Positions 25,109 to 35,094 are shown, counted from the first letter of the stretch. The stretch is 64,000 bases of DNA from Veillonella montpellierensis DSM 17217 (GCF_000426745.1 NZ_AUFY01000003.1:62001-126000); one strand, 5' to 3'. Notes: a model not told the origin generated them from the letters alone. Program-made: numbers and translations.

Positions 25109-26221
25109 TTGAATAACAATTATTTGTGTCATAAAAAATATATTATTGTATGTGTAATTATACTCATACTCATCATTGGTGGTTTACTTGGGTATATCAT
25201 AGGATGTAAGTATTCAACCTCTATTGCAACTGACACACATACAAACAATTTGTCATCTCCTACAGCACCACTAAGTAATGGAAGAAATACCTATGTAGTA
25301 CAAGCCGTAAAAAAAGCAAGTCCTTCTGTAGTAGGTATTACTACCCAAATATCCCAGCGAGATATTTTTAACCGCTCTGTAGTAGTTGGAGAAGGTGTCG
25401 GTTCTGGTGTCATTTATAATCACGATGGTTATATTATTACAAATAATCATGTAATCGAAGGCGCTACTAATCACGAAGTGACAGTAACCTTATCAAATGG
25501 CTCCTCAGTCACTGGTACCGTCATAGGTTCCGATGAAGAAACTGATTTAGCAGTCGTTAAAATTGATACATCTCAAGATGTATCCCCTATTGAATTGGGT
25601 AATTCAGAAGCATTGCAGGTAGGAGAGCCAGCTATTGCCATAGGAAACCCTTTGGGACTTGAATTTCAAGGTTCTGTTACTACAGGTGTTATCAGCGCCG
25701 TGCAACGCACGATTGATGCTCAAGGGCAGCGTTTCCCTCTAATTCAAACAGATGCGGCTATCAATCCTGGAAACTCAGGTGGTGCTTTAATCAATGCTGA
25801 TGGCCAACTCATTGGCATTAATAGCTCCAAAATTGCTAAAACAGGTATAGAAGGTATGGGATTCGCCATTCCTATTAATCAAGCAAAAAAAATTGTGGAT
25901 GAAATTATTGCTCACGGGAAAGTGATTCGTCCCTATTTAGGATTATGGGCTATTGATAAAGAAACAGCTAAGCAATATAATATCCCATTTAATGATGATG
26001 GTTTATTAATTGCTAAACTAGATACAACTGGTCCTGCAGCAAAAGCTGGTCTTCGACCTGGAGATATTATTATTAACGTAGATAATAAAGCTATTCTAAA
26101 TCTAATAGATTTAAAAGGTATATTAGATAGTCACATGCCAGGAGATACACTTTCTATACAATTTAAGCGTGATCATATAAGCTCTACCATTAACGTGACA
26201 ATCGACGAACTAACTAAATAA
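25109..26221 (+). CDS. HtrA/Deg-type serine protease with one PDZ domain
   Basis: The 370-residue protein has an N-terminal membrane anchor (residues about 11-32), a trypsin-like domain and one C-terminal PDZ domain (about 270-365). The catalytic triad is His114 in TNNHVIEGA, Asp146 in TDLAVVKI and Ser223 in PGNSGGAL. It should act in the envelope on misfolded proteins. The start is a TTG, supported by an excellent AAAAGGAGGT eight bases upstream and no better ATG. It is monocistronic with its own terminator. Single-PDZ anchored HtrA proteins are the usual Firmicute form. Confidence 0.94.
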   Translation: MNNNYLCHKKYIIVCVIILILIIGGLLGYIIGCKYSTSIATDTHTNNLSSPTAPLSNGRNTYVVQAVKKASPSVVGITTQISQRDIFNRSVVVGEGVGSGVIYNHDGYIITNNHVIEGATNHEVTVTLSNGSSVTGTVIGSDEETDLAVVKIDTSQDVSPIELGNSEALQVGEPAIAIGNPLGLEFQGSVTTGVISAVQRTIDAQGQRFPLIQTDAAINPGNSGGALINADGQLIGINSSKIAKTGIEGMGFAIPINQAKKIVDEIIAHGKVIRPYLGLWAIDKETAKQYNIPFNDDGLLIAKLDTTGPAAKAGLRPGDIIINVDNKAILNLIDLKGILDSHMPGDTLSIQFKRDHISSTINVTIDELTK

Positions 26222-26230
26222 CTATAATAA

Positions 26231-26269
26231 TAAAAGTTCATGACTACAATAATTAGTCATGAACTTTTA
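26231..26269. terminator. Terminator after htrA-like gene
   Basis: TAAAAGTTCATGACT (26231-26245) pairs exactly with AGTCATGAACTTTTA (26255-26269). It separates convergent genes and can serve the chdC gene on the other strand. Confidence 0.85.
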
Positions 26270-26398
26270 TTATATAATGTAATATACACCTATAAACTAA
26301 TAGAAATATATTCTATCTTGACCTATAATCTATGCCTATCTCTATAAGATACTACAAGTCTTACTAAGTATATTAATAGTAAATCTATATATCTATCG

Positions 26399-27178
26399 TT
26401 ACTTAAACATTTCATCTAATGCAGCATCATCTAACAAGGATCCTACAGTAAATGGACCAAAAATGCCAAATCTAGCACTCACTTCATCAAAGCGCATTTC
26501 ATAAACAATTTTTTTAAATTGTAAACTATCATCACACATTAATGTGATTCCCCATTCCCAGTCATCAAGACCAACTGCACTCGTAGTAAATTCACTTAAT
26601 TCTGGTTCATAAGTCCGACCAATTCTTCCATGAGAACGCATTAAACGAGCACGCTCTGCTTTATCTGTCATAAACCAATTATCTTGTCCATCGCGTTTTT
26701 TCTTCATTGGATAGAAACAGATATACTGTTTGCGAGGAATATCTGGATATAATTTAGCTTGAATGAGGGGATCATTGATATCATAATTACGATAATTACT
26801 TTGTTCAATAACTGATACAAAGGAGCTACCTTTTTCAAAGACACTAAAAATTTTTAATTTTTTTAATTGTGTTTCTATGCGGTTTAAATCTTTAATGGTC
26901 GGTTGTAAAAACCAAAACATTATATCGCCTTTTTGTCCTGTTACATGATACATGGCGTAACTACTTGTATGAGCTTTATATCCTACTTCTTGTTCCGCAA
27001 TAAATGCTTTTAATTCCGCCAACATATCTGCTTGCGCTGCAGGTGTTATAGCCTGCCATTTCTGAAAATCTACGCCATACACAGTATGTAAACTATACCA
27101 TCCCTCAAAGGTTTCTACAGCATTAGATGCAGTAGTTTCTGTTTCTACATTCTGAACATGTGTCTGTGCTGTTTTCAT
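26399..27178 (-). CDS. chdC: Coproheme decarboxylase (HemQ/ChdC), chlorite-dismutase family
   Basis: The 259-residue protein belongs to the chlorite-dismutase-like HemQ family, which decarboxylates coproheme to heme b in the coproporphyrin-dependent pathway. Landmarks are FEGWYSLHTVYGVDF, the YICFYPMKKKRDGQDNWF loop with the radical-forming tyrosine region, RSHGRIGRTY with the proximal His, and the C-terminal FGPFTVG. About 20 extra polar residues precede the usual start. AGGAGG precedes the ATG. It lies 195 bases downstream of the hemE-hemH-cgoX genes on the same strand, so it may share their transcript, though the gap could carry its own promoter. Confidence 0.9.
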   Translation of the reverse strand: MKTAQTHVQNVETETTASNAVETFEGWYSLHTVYGVDFQKWQAITPAAQADMLAELKAFIAEQEVGYKAHTSSYAMYHVTGQKGDIMFWFLQPTIKDLNRIETQLKKLKIFSVFEKGSSFVSVIEQSNYRNYDINDPLIQAKLYPDIPRKQYICFYPMKKKRDGQDNWFMTDKAERARLMRSHGRIGRTYEPELSEFTTSAVGLDDWEWGITLMCDDSLQFKKIVYEMRFDEVSARFGIFGPFTVGSLLDDAALDEMFK

Positions 27179-27373
27179 AATAACGCCTCCTATAATAATT
27201 CTATGTAAGATTAAAATAATCTAAACTATAGTACAAAATCATATGACTATTTTATAATTCTACCATAAAACTATCAATCTAATATACTGTTAATTATATT
27301 GACTATATAATGATATCTACTATACTATCAAAAGTCATATCCTATGCTAGCGTATATAGCACCACTAAATAAC

Positions 27374-28846
27374 CTATAAAGAAGTTGATATCTTATCTAC
27401 CAATTCTCTTGCCTGCTTTACCCCATCAGGCATTCCTATGCCATCAAAAGGTGTTCCAATTAAATATAAATCCGGATATGTACGATCTACATGTGTTTGT
27501 ATGCGATGTACCAATTCTCTATGTCCTACCACATACTGCGGCATACTATCAATAAGTTGCATCACTTCAATCCACAATGGTTCTGCAGTAAACCCCATAA
27601 TGCGACGAATTTCTGTAAGAGCTAATTGTCCTAATTCATGTTTTGATAAATTTTGTACCGTAGCATCACCTGGTTTTCCCAAAAACACTCGCAATACAAC
27701 TTTATCATCTGGTGCTGTTTGAGGCCATTTTTTTGTTATATATGTACAAGCTGTCAATGGTGTTTTAGTTTTCCGTGTAATAACAAATCCCGTTCCATCT
27801 AAAGGAATATTAAAATCGTTAGCATTAAATGCCATCACTGCAATCGCACAAGATGACTGCGCCATACTAGACAATTCATCAAAAGCTCGATCATCATTAA
27901 ACCAATGCTTGTAGGCCTGTGGTGGCGTAGTAATAATTAGAGAATCCACTTCAATGTTTTTATCCATAATATCTGCCTTAGCATCTGATACATTCATTGT
28001 CAATTGATTATCTTCAGTATTGGTTACAGTCGAATTATATGTACGAACCACCATATGATATGTATTTTGAGTTGTTCGCTCAATAGATATAATCTCCTGT
28101 GACTGATGCAATGTTACATTCTTAGGCATTTTATGTATCAAGGCATCAATGATAGAGATGAGTCCGCCCGTTACTTGCCGAAACATACCTTTAGTACCAT
28201 GTTTCTTATCAGATACAGATACTTCAGATTGTCTTCTCTTCAACGCAAGCATGCCCTTTATCATATTACCATATTTTTTTTCTAACTGATGAAAATTAGG
28301 AAATGTAGCATCTAAACTAAGTGAATAAATATCACCCCCATAAATGCCTGAAAGCAATGGCTCAATTAATTTATCTACCATTTCTTGTCCTAAATGATAC
28401 TGAAAAAAATGTCCTATCGATATATCACCCGCAACAGGATAGGGGGCTTTAAAAATATCCATTCCGGCTCTTACTTTACCTCTCCAAGAAATTAATGGTG
28501 ATATAGCAAAAGGAACAAATTCTGTAGGTATACCTACAATGGATCCACCTGGAATTGGATACATTCTATCCCTATCATAAATATACGCTTGCCCCGTTGC
28601 ATTACTAACAATCGTATGACCCAATCCTAGTTCTTGAATCAATTCAGTTAATTCAGTTTTTCGAGCTAAATATGAATCTGGTCCTGTTTCTACTACATAC
28701 CCATCAACACGTTTAGTTTGTATTTTACCGCCAAAATGATCTTCTTTTTCATATAGATCGATATGCCATAATGGTTGTGCTTGTGCTAAATAATAGGCTG
28801 TGCTTAAACCAGTTAAACCGCCCCCTATGATTGCCACTCGTTTCAT
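27374..28846 (-). CDS. cgoX: Coproporphyrinogen III oxidase / protoporphyrinogen oxidase (HemY type)
   Basis: The 490-residue flavoprotein oxidises coproporphyrinogen III (or protoporphyrinogen IX) to the porphyrin. It has the FAD dinucleotide motif at the N-terminus (AIIGGGLTGLSTAYYLA), the DLYEKEDHFGGKIQT and ETGPDSYLARK blocks, and the C-terminal FAD motif LIGTPFDGIGMPDGVKQA. With ChdC nearby, the coproporphyrin reaction is the more likely role. AGGAG precedes the ATG. The gene begins 9 bases after hemH, so it is in the hemE-hemH-cgoX operon. The known enzymes use O2, which is odd if the organism is an anaerobe. Confidence 0.9.
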   Translation of the reverse strand: MKRVAIIGGGLTGLSTAYYLAQAQPLWHIDLYEKEDHFGGKIQTKRVDGYVVETGPDSYLARKTELTELIQELGLGHTIVSNATGQAYIYDRDRMYPIPGGSIVGIPTEFVPFAISPLISWRGKVRAGMDIFKAPYPVAGDISIGHFFQYHLGQEMVDKLIEPLLSGIYGGDIYSLSLDATFPNFHQLEKKYGNMIKGMLALKRRQSEVSVSDKKHGTKGMFRQVTGGLISIIDALIHKMPKNVTLHQSQEIISIERTTQNTYHMVVRTYNSTVTNTEDNQLTMNVSDAKADIMDKNIEVDSLIITTPPQAYKHWFNDDRAFDELSSMAQSSCAIAVMAFNANDFNIPLDGTGFVITRKTKTPLTACTYITKKWPQTAPDDKVVLRVFLGKPGDATVQNLSKHELGQLALTEIRRIMGFTAEPLWIEVMQLIDSMPQYVVGHRELVHRIQTHVDRTYPDLYLIGTPFDGIGMPDGVKQARELVDKISTSL

Positions 28847-28855
28847 TACTATCTC

Positions 28856-29800
28856 CTACTTATCCTTCCTATCTCCCATTGCTTTATATACAGCATTCGT
28901 CATAGCTTCTACTGCATATGTATTAGTATTAGGCATTATCGGGCGTAAATATATCATATCATGTAATTCACAAAAATTTTTACACTCTATATCATTATCA
29001 TATAACACTTCTAAATGTTCTGTAATAAATCCTACAGGGATGATTACAGCTATTTTATATCCCTCGGAATATACACGTTGCAATACTTCACTTATAGTAG
29101 GTTGTAACCATGTACCTCTAGTACCTGCACTTTGCCAAGCTTGATACACTGCCGACTTAGGTATATCAATGGTTACTAGTATTTGACTAATCAAATCAGA
29201 TATTTGTTGTGTATATGCATCACCTGCATCTACTACCATCTGTGGCATACTATGAGCGGTAAAAATAAACGCAATCTCATGTATACGTTCTAATCCATTG
29301 ACCTGTAAAACATCCATAATTCGTTGAGCCCAGCACAATGCTAATTTTCCATCATCATACCAATTACTTACCATCGTAACCGGTATATGATACTGCTCAG
29401 ATACATCTGAAATCATCTTGGCATACGGCAAACGTGTTGCTGGTGTATCAAAGGGCGTGCCTGGTAATCCTATTACCTTAGTAATGCCTGCGTCTTTCAT
29501 AGCATGAAAAGTTTCATACATATATGGTTTAGCATATAAGCATCCTAGATAATATGGCATTTCTATACTAAAACGACTATATATCATATCAGCTACAGCG
29601 CAAACTTGTTCTTCATTGTGTGTCAATAATGGAGATTTCTTAATAGCCGCATACCGTTTCTGTAATACATTTACTTCTACCTCTGACGGTTCTCGTCCAC
29701 CTCGAATGCGTGTATAAAAATCTTTAATATCGCTCTGAGTTTCTGGCGACCCATATGTCATAAACAATAGGCCCCATCGTTCTTTTACTATAGTTTCCAT
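28856..29800 (-). CDS. hemH: Ferrochelatase (coproporphyrin or protoporphyrin)
   Basis: The 314-residue protein inserts Fe(II) into the porphyrin ring. The catalytic His is in FTAHSMPQ and the conserved Glu is in VGFITEHLEVLYD. The opening GLLFMTYGSPET is also typical. Length fits the soluble Firmicute enzymes (CpfC) that act on coproporphyrin. Its start codon shares one base with the hemE stop (TAATG), showing tight coupling. I see no C-terminal membrane anchor or [2Fe-2S] cluster cysteines. Confidence 0.94.
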   Translation of the reverse strand: METIVKERWGLLFMTYGSPETQSDIKDFYTRIRGGREPSEVEVNVLQKRYAAIKKSPLLTHNEEQVCAVADMIYSRFSIEMPYYLGCLYAKPYMYETFHAMKDAGITKVIGLPGTPFDTPATRLPYAKMISDVSEQYHIPVTMVSNWYDDGKLALCWAQRIMDVLQVNGLERIHEIAFIFTAHSMPQMVVDAGDAYTQQISDLISQILVTIDIPKSAVYQAWQSAGTRGTWLQPTISEVLQRVYSEGYKIAVIIPVGFITEHLEVLYDNDIECKNFCELHDMIYLRPIMPNTNTYAVEAMTNAVYKAMGDRKDK

Positions 29801-30828
29801 TATACTTGCGAGGCCTCATGCACATAAGCAACCACACGCTTAATTACATCTGGATTTGTATCAGGTAAAATTCCGTGTCCTAAATTAAAAATATGTCTAC
29901 CATGTAACTTGCCATGCATTAAAATTCGATCAATTTCAGCTTTTAAAATGGACCACTCACTAAACAAATATAAAGGGTCTAAATTTCCCTGAATCGTCTG
30001 TTGAATGCCCATATGCTTAGCTAATTGCCATGAACAACGCCAATCAATACCAATTACATCAATCGGCAACTCTTTCCATACTGGTAACAAATGAGTCGTT
30101 CCTACACCGAATATAGTGATTGGCACATGAGGGTATTGACGATGCAAGGCATCTATCAATCGACACATATGAGGGAATATACGATAATGATATACTTCTG
30201 TGCCTACAATGCCAATCCATGAATCAAAAATCTGAATCGCATTAGCTCCAGATTTTATTTGATATAATAAATAATCAATACTCATATCTGTTAATTTAGT
30301 CATTAAATAATCCCATAATTCTGGTTCACCTAATAACATTTGTCGTGTTTTAATATAATTTTTAGAGGGTCCTCCTTCTATCATATAGCTAGCTAATGTA
30401 AAAGGAGCACCACAAAAGCCAATTAAAGGAACTGTTAATTGTTCTTGTGTCAATAGCCGAATTGTTTCCCCCATAAATGGCAACTCTTCTGCCATGTCAA
30501 ATCCACGCAACTGGTCGATATCATGCCGTGTTCGAATGGGATTAGCAATCACTGGTCCTATGCCGGATTGAATCTCTACATCAACCCCCATCGGTAATAA
30601 TGGCGTCATAATATCATTATATAAAATGGCTGCATCTACATCATATTCATCAACAGGTAACTTAGTAACGTAAGCACATAATTCTGGTTCTCGAACAATA
30701 TCAAATAGAGTGCGACCATTCTTAATTTCTCTATACTTTACTTGACTACGACCAGCTTGGCGCATAAACCAAACTGGCGTATGCGCAGTCGATTCACCTG
30801 AAATCATTTGTAAGTAAGTTCTATTCAT
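29800..30828 (-). CDS. hemE: Uroporphyrinogen III decarboxylase
   Basis: The 342-residue protein converts uroporphyrinogen III to coproporphyrinogen III. The substrate-binding N-terminus PVWFMRQAGRS is intact, as are ILYNDIMTPLLPMG with the conserved Asp, GFCGAPFTLASYMIEGG, and the C-terminal NLGHGILPDTNPD. AAAGGA lies nine bases before the ATG. It is the first gene of a hemE-hemH-cgoX operon, the same order as in Bacillus. Earlier heme genes (hemA, hemB, hemC, hemD, hemL) are not in the window. Confidence 0.96.
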   Translation of the reverse strand: MNRTYLQMISGESTAHTPVWFMRQAGRSQVKYREIKNGRTLFDIVREPELCAYVTKLPVDEYDVDAAILYNDIMTPLLPMGVDVEIQSGIGPVIANPIRTRHDIDQLRGFDMAEELPFMGETIRLLTQEQLTVPLIGFCGAPFTLASYMIEGGPSKNYIKTRQMLLGEPELWDYLMTKLTDMSIDYLLYQIKSGANAIQIFDSWIGIVGTEVYHYRIFPHMCRLIDALHRQYPHVPITIFGVGTTHLLPVWKELPIDVIGIDWRCSWQLAKHMGIQQTIQGNLDPLYLFSEWSILKAEIDRILMHGKLHGRHIFNLGHGILPDTNPDVIKRVVAYVHEASQV

Positions 30829-30881
30829 TGTATTCTTTCCTTTATATTACACCTTCGCACTCTTTTCTTTACATATTTTAA

Positions 30882-30890
30882 ATTATACCA
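30882..30890 (-). promoter_or_regulatory. Extended -10 promoter element upstream of hemE
   Basis: The minus strand reads TGGTATAAT at 30890-30882, a perfect extended -10, about 55 bases before the hemE ATG. No good -35 is placed 17 bases upstream, which extended -10 promoters do not require. The rest of the 352-base divergent region (30829-31180) shows nothing else I recognise. Confidence 0.5.
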
Positions 30891-31180
30891 CAAAGATATA
30901 CTTTCCGTATCAAATTTCTACAATTTATCTATTAAGTTCTCTCTAATAAAAGCTATTCATACAACTTGCTCTTCTCCTTACTCATCAAGCATATATAGGA
31001 TGATACCCTAGATATAATGATACGTTTCTAAAAAATTATTATCACTTCTTCTTCATCATTTATAAATTATAATTAATAATTATTTTCAAAATTAAATCTA
31101 TCTAATTATGCTTTCCTGCTATATAATAAGAGAGTATAGATGTAAAGATAATTATCATATACTATATCGTAGGAGGTATT

Positions 31181-32125
31181 ATGAACACAAAATTAACAGA
31201 ATTATTACATATTAAATATCCTATTATTCAAGGCGCTATGGCTTGGACTTCTGAACATAAATTAGCTGCTGCAGTGGCAAATGCTGGTGCCACTGGTGTT
31301 ATTGCTTGTGGCGGACGTTCTACTGAATGGGTTCGTGAAGAAATACAACAATGTAAAGCTCTAACTGATAAGCCATTTGGTGTAAATATTATGTTAATGG
31401 CTCCTAATAAAGATGAAATTTTACAAGTAATTCTAGAGGAAAAGCCTGCCTTTGTAACACTTGGTGCGGGCAATCCAGTGCCTTATATTAAGCCCTTACA
31501 AGAAGCAGGCATTAAAGTTATTCCTGTTATTCCTAATGTTAAGTTGGCAAAACGTGTCGCTGATGCAGGAGCTGATGCTATTATTATTGAGGGCCAAGAA
31601 GCTGGCGGTCATATCGGTACACAAGGGACAATGCCATTAATGGAAAATATACTTCCTGAAGTATCGATTCCTGTAATCGTTGCTGGTGGTATCGTAGATG
31701 GAAGAGGACTAGCCGCTGCTTTAACAATGGGTGCTGAAGGCGTGCAAATGGGATCTCGTTTTATTCTAGCCGAAGAATGCACTATGCATCTAAATTGCAA
31801 AAATGCTATTATCCGTGCCACTGATACCGATAGCATCGTAACTGGTCTCACATCTGGTCATGGTGGCGTACGCAGTTTAAAGAATGAATTTACAGAAAAA
31901 TACCTAGCCGCTGAGTTTAGTAAAACAGTCACCAGAGAGGAATTGACTAACATGTCTAAAGGGACTAATAAATTAGCCGCTATTGATGGTGATATTGTCA
32001 ATGGAGCTGTTCAATGTGGTCAAGGTTTAAATCGTCTAACTAAAATAGAGCCTGCTAAAACGATTGTTGACTCTATTATAGCTGAAGCAGTGGAAGCAAT
32101 TACCGCTGCTCAACGATTTATTTAA
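31181..32125 (+). CDS. fabK: FabK-type enoyl-ACP reductase / nitronate monooxygenase family flavoprotein
   Basis: The 314-residue protein is a TIM-barrel FMN enzyme. Motifs are KYPIIQGAMAW at the start, AGADAIIIEGQEAGGHIG with the catalytic His region, and PVIVAGGIVDGRGLAAAL for the phosphate site. This layout, including EGAVGVQMGSRF-like EGVQMGSRFI, fits FabK (enoyl-ACP reductase II), but nitronate monooxygenases share the fold and motifs. No other fab gene is adjacent, so the assignment rests on overall similarity only. GTAGGAGG precedes the ATG. It appears monocistronic. Confidence 0.8.
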   Translation: MNTKLTELLHIKYPIIQGAMAWTSEHKLAAAVANAGATGVIACGGRSTEWVREEIQQCKALTDKPFGVNIMLMAPNKDEILQVILEEKPAFVTLGAGNPVPYIKPLQEAGIKVIPVIPNVKLAKRVADAGADAIIIEGQEAGGHIGTQGTMPLMENILPEVSIPVIVAGGIVDGRGLAAALTMGAEGVQMGSRFILAEECTMHLNCKNAIIRATDTDSIVTGLTSGHGGVRSLKNEFTEKYLAAEFSKTVTREELTNMSKGTNKLAAIDGDIVNGAVQCGQGLNRLTKIEPAKTIVDSIIAEAVEAITAAQRFI

Positions 32126-32408
32126 TAGAATTTTCTATATAAAAACAGTACTATATTATACACGTAGTAATTTCATAATATATACCTATCTAGCTTTATA
32201 ATGAATAGAACCTATACAAGTGATGCTAAGCATAGTGTCTAATAAAATTAGTTATAAAAAGTCTACACTATGTACCACCCTATCTTTCTCGTATATCTTC
32301 TTAATTAAACGAATAAATAGCACTGAATACAACATGCATAATCGCTATTACTAACTATATAATTATAAAGCTAGCTAGAAAACTATGAATTATTATAAAG
32401 GAGATTAT

Positions 32409-32957
32409 ATGTTACCATTTCAAGGAAAATATCCAAAATTAGATCCTAAGAGTTGTGTTATGCCGGGAGCAGAATTAGCCGGTGACGTAGAGTTGAAAGA
32501 ATTTGCCTCTGTATGGCAGAATGTTGCCATTCGTGGTGATGTAAATAAAGTAGTAATTGGTCGTTATTCTAATGTACAAGATAATTCTGTATTACACGTT
32601 GATAGTGACAAGCCATGTATTCTAGGTGACTATGTGACTGTTGGACATGGTGCCATTGTTCATGCTAGTGTAATTGAAAATGATGTACTAATCGGAATGG
32701 GTGCCATTGTACTAAGTGGTTGTCATGTCGGCTCTGGTTCTATTATTGCTGCTGGCACTGTTGTCAAAGAAGGAACTATTATTCCTCCAAACTCACTCGT
32801 TGTAGGGCTTCCATCTCGTATTGCTCGCACCGATGCAACAATGATTAAAAAGATACATAATCAAGCATTAAAATATAAAGAATTATGGACTGTAGAATAC
32901 GGTTTATTACCCGATTGTGGTGGCGAAACATTTGATCCAAATCAAGAAATTGTATAA
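32409..32957 (+). CDS. Gamma-carbonic-anhydrase-like left-handed beta-helix protein
   Basis: The 182-residue protein is built of hexapeptide repeats forming a left-handed beta-helix, from about residue 15 to 140 (NVAIRGDVNKVVIG, VTVGHGAIVHASVI, VLIGMGAIVLSGCHVG). The zinc-binding His residues of the gamma-carbonic anhydrase-like group appear in DNSVLHVD and VGHGAIVH. The frame opens at 32385, but AAAGGAG sits five bases before the ATG at 32409, so I start there. Whether it hydrates CO2 or is another member of the YrdA/PaaY group is not decidable here. A perfect terminator follows. Confidence 0.88.
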   Translation: MLPFQGKYPKLDPKSCVMPGAELAGDVELKEFASVWQNVAIRGDVNKVVIGRYSNVQDNSVLHVDSDKPCILGDYVTVGHGAIVHASVIENDVLIGMGAIVLSGCHVGSGSIIAAGTVVKEGTIIPPNSLVVGLPSRIARTDATMIKKIHNQALKYKELWTVEYGLLPDCGGETFDPNQEIV

Positions 32958-33026
32958 ACTGATTTTATAACCTATAAAAGATATAACATATCTACAATTC
33001 ACAATTAGAAAAGTAAATCTGTTATA

Positions 33027-33066
33027 AATAAATCCCCCAACACTAATTTGTGTTGGGGGATTTATT
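33027..33066 (+). terminator. Terminator, perfect 17-bp stem
   Basis: AATAAATCCCCCAACAC (33027-33043) pairs exactly with 33050-33066 across a 6-nt loop. It lies between the convergent gamma-anhydrase-like gene and thrS. Confidence 0.85.
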
Positions 33067-33183
33067 GTGATACCTATAATTTCAGTATTAGTAGATAGTA
33101 ACACCTATATCGCTATGTATGAACTATGTGTTTAATAGCATTCATATTTCTCATTGCAATGTCATTTAAATATATTTATAAAT

Positions 33184-35094
33184 TTAACGACGTTCTTTAA
33201 TTTCTTTCTGTAAATCGGCCATAAATGCTTTCCAGTCCATAGCTCCGATTTCGCCTTCTCCACGTTTACGAATCGATACAGTACCATCAGCCATTTCTTT
33301 ATCACCTACAACTAACATATATGGAACTTTCTCCATTTGTGCTTGTCGAATTTTATAGCCAATTTTTTCATTCCGCACATCAGCTTCTACGCGAATATAT
33401 TCAGCAGTCATAGCTTTTGCAATATTCTTAGCATACTCTGCTTGATGTTCACTAATAGCCATTATTTTTACTTGTACAGGCGCCATCCAAGTTGGGAATG
33501 CTCCAGCAAAGTGTTCTGTTAAAATACCAATAAACCGTTCTAGTGACCCAAAGCAAGCACGATGAATCATAACTGGTTGATGTTTTTGCCCATCTTCACC
33601 AATATATTCCATATTGAATCGTTCTGGTAAATTCATATCTAATTGAATCGTACCACATTGCCATGTACGACCAATTGAGTCTTCAATATGGTAATCTAAT
33701 TTAGGTCCATAGAAAGCACCATCACCTTCATTAATAACATAAGAAATGCCCTTCGCTTCAATAGCTTCTCGTAACGCCTCTGTAGCTGCATCCCATATAG
33801 CATCATCACCCATAGCATTTTCCGGTTTTGTTGATAATTCTACATGATATTTTAATCCGAATTGACTATATGTACGATCAAATAGTTCAATAACTTTCAT
33901 CAATTCTTCTTTCATCTGAGATGGTAACATAAATACATGGGCATCATCTTGTGTAAATGAACGTACACGGAATAAACCATGTAATGCACCGCTTAATTCA
34001 TGACGATGAACTAACCCTAACTCTGCCATACGAATTGGTAAATCGCGATATGAATGAGGTTCATTTTTATATACTAATATGCCCCCAGGACAATTCATTG
34101 GCTTAATCGCATATTCTTCACCATCAATTTGTGTGGTATACATGTTTTCTCGATAGTGGAACCAATGGCCTGATGTTTCCCAAAGTTGACGGTTCAATAT
34201 AATAGGAGTACGTATTTCTACATATTCAAATTCATGATGTAGCTCACGCCAAAAAGCTTCTAATTCATTACGAAGTGCCATGCCTTTTGGTAAAAAGAAT
34301 GGAAATCCTGGACCCTCTTCTTTGATAACAAACAGTCCTAATTCTTTACCTAGTTTTCTGTGATCGCGTTTAGCCGCTTCTTCTAACAGTGCCAAATATT
34401 GATCTAAATCATCCTGCTTTTCAAACGCAGTTCCATAAATGCGTTGTAGCATTTTATTTTTTTCATCTCCACGCCAGTATGCACCTGCAATACTTTGTAA
34501 TTTAAAAGCCTTTACCTTGCCTGTAGATGCTACATGTGGACCCGCGCAAAGATCAATAAAATCGCCCATAGCATATACTGAAATCTCTTCGTCTTCTGGT
34601 AAATCTCTAATTAATTCCACTTTATAATCTTCATTTTTATCTGCAAAGAATTCTAATGCTTCCTTACGAGACATAATTTGTTTTACTAAAGGATGATTTT
34701 CTTTAACGATTTTTTTCATTTCTTTTTCAATAGTCGTTAAATCTTCTGGTGTCAATACATGATCCATATCTATATCATAGTAAAATCCTTTTTCTATCGA
34801 TGGACCAATGGCTAATTTAGCCTCTGGCCATAGTCGTTTAATCGCATCTGCTAAAACATGTGATGCCGTATGACGAAGTGTATCTTTACCACCTTGTTCT
34901 TCAAATGTCAAAAATTTAACATGACTACCATCTTCTATCTTTTCACGAAGGTCAATCGTTACTCCATCAACATCTGCAGCTAACACTTTTTTGGCTAAGC
35001 TATTAGATAATTGTTTTACTGCCTCTCCATACGTAGTACCTTCTGCATAACTTTTTTCGCTACCATCTGGTAAAATAATTTTTACATCTTTCAT
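33184..35094 (-). CDS. thrS: Threonyl-tRNA synthetase
   Basis: The 636-residue class II synthetase charges tRNA-Thr. Domains in order: N-terminal TGS (1-60), editing domain with HTASHVLADA (about 75) and the DFIDLCAGPHV block, catalytic core with MNCPGG and the RELSGALHGLFRVRSFTQDDAH-like motif 2 around residue 360-385, motif 3 with GSLERFIGILTEHF, and the anticodon-binding domain from about 540. All catalytic blocks are intact and the length is normal. AAGGAGG precedes the ATG. A T-box leader lies upstream, so expression is controlled by uncharged tRNA-Thr. Confidence 0.98.
   Translation of the reverse strand: MKDVKIILPDGSEKSYAEGTTYGEAVKQLSNSLAKKVLAADVDGVTIDLREKIEDGSHVKFLTFEEQGGKDTLRHTASHVLADAIKRLWPEAKLAIGPSIEKGFYYDIDMDHVLTPEDLTTIEKEMKKIVKENHPLVKQIMSRKEALEFFADKNEDYKVELIRDLPEDEEISVYAMGDFIDLCAGPHVASTGKVKAFKLQSIAGAYWRGDEKNKMLQRIYGTAFEKQDDLDQYLALLEEAAKRDHRKLGKELGLFVIKEEGPGFPFFLPKGMALRNELEAFWRELHHEFEYVEIRTPIILNRQLWETSGHWFHYRENMYTTQIDGEEYAIKPMNCPGGILVYKNEPHSYRDLPIRMAELGLVHRHELSGALHGLFRVRSFTQDDAHVFMLPSQMKEELMKVIELFDRTYSQFGLKYHVELSTKPENAMGDDAIWDAATEALREAIEAKGISYVINEGDGAFYGPKLDYHIEDSIGRTWQCGTIQLDMNLPERFNMEYIGEDGQKHQPVMIHRACFGSLERFIGILTEHFAGAFPTWMAPVQVKIMAISEHQAEYAKNIAKAMTAEYIRVEADVRNEKIGYKIRQAQMEKVPYMLVVGDKEMADGTVSIRKRGEGEIGAMDWKAFMADLQKEIKERR

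Noticed and set aside
32223-32275. Terminator after the fabK-like gene
   Set aside because: CATAGTGT/ACACTATG pair only over 8 bp with a long loop and no T-run; too weak to list.
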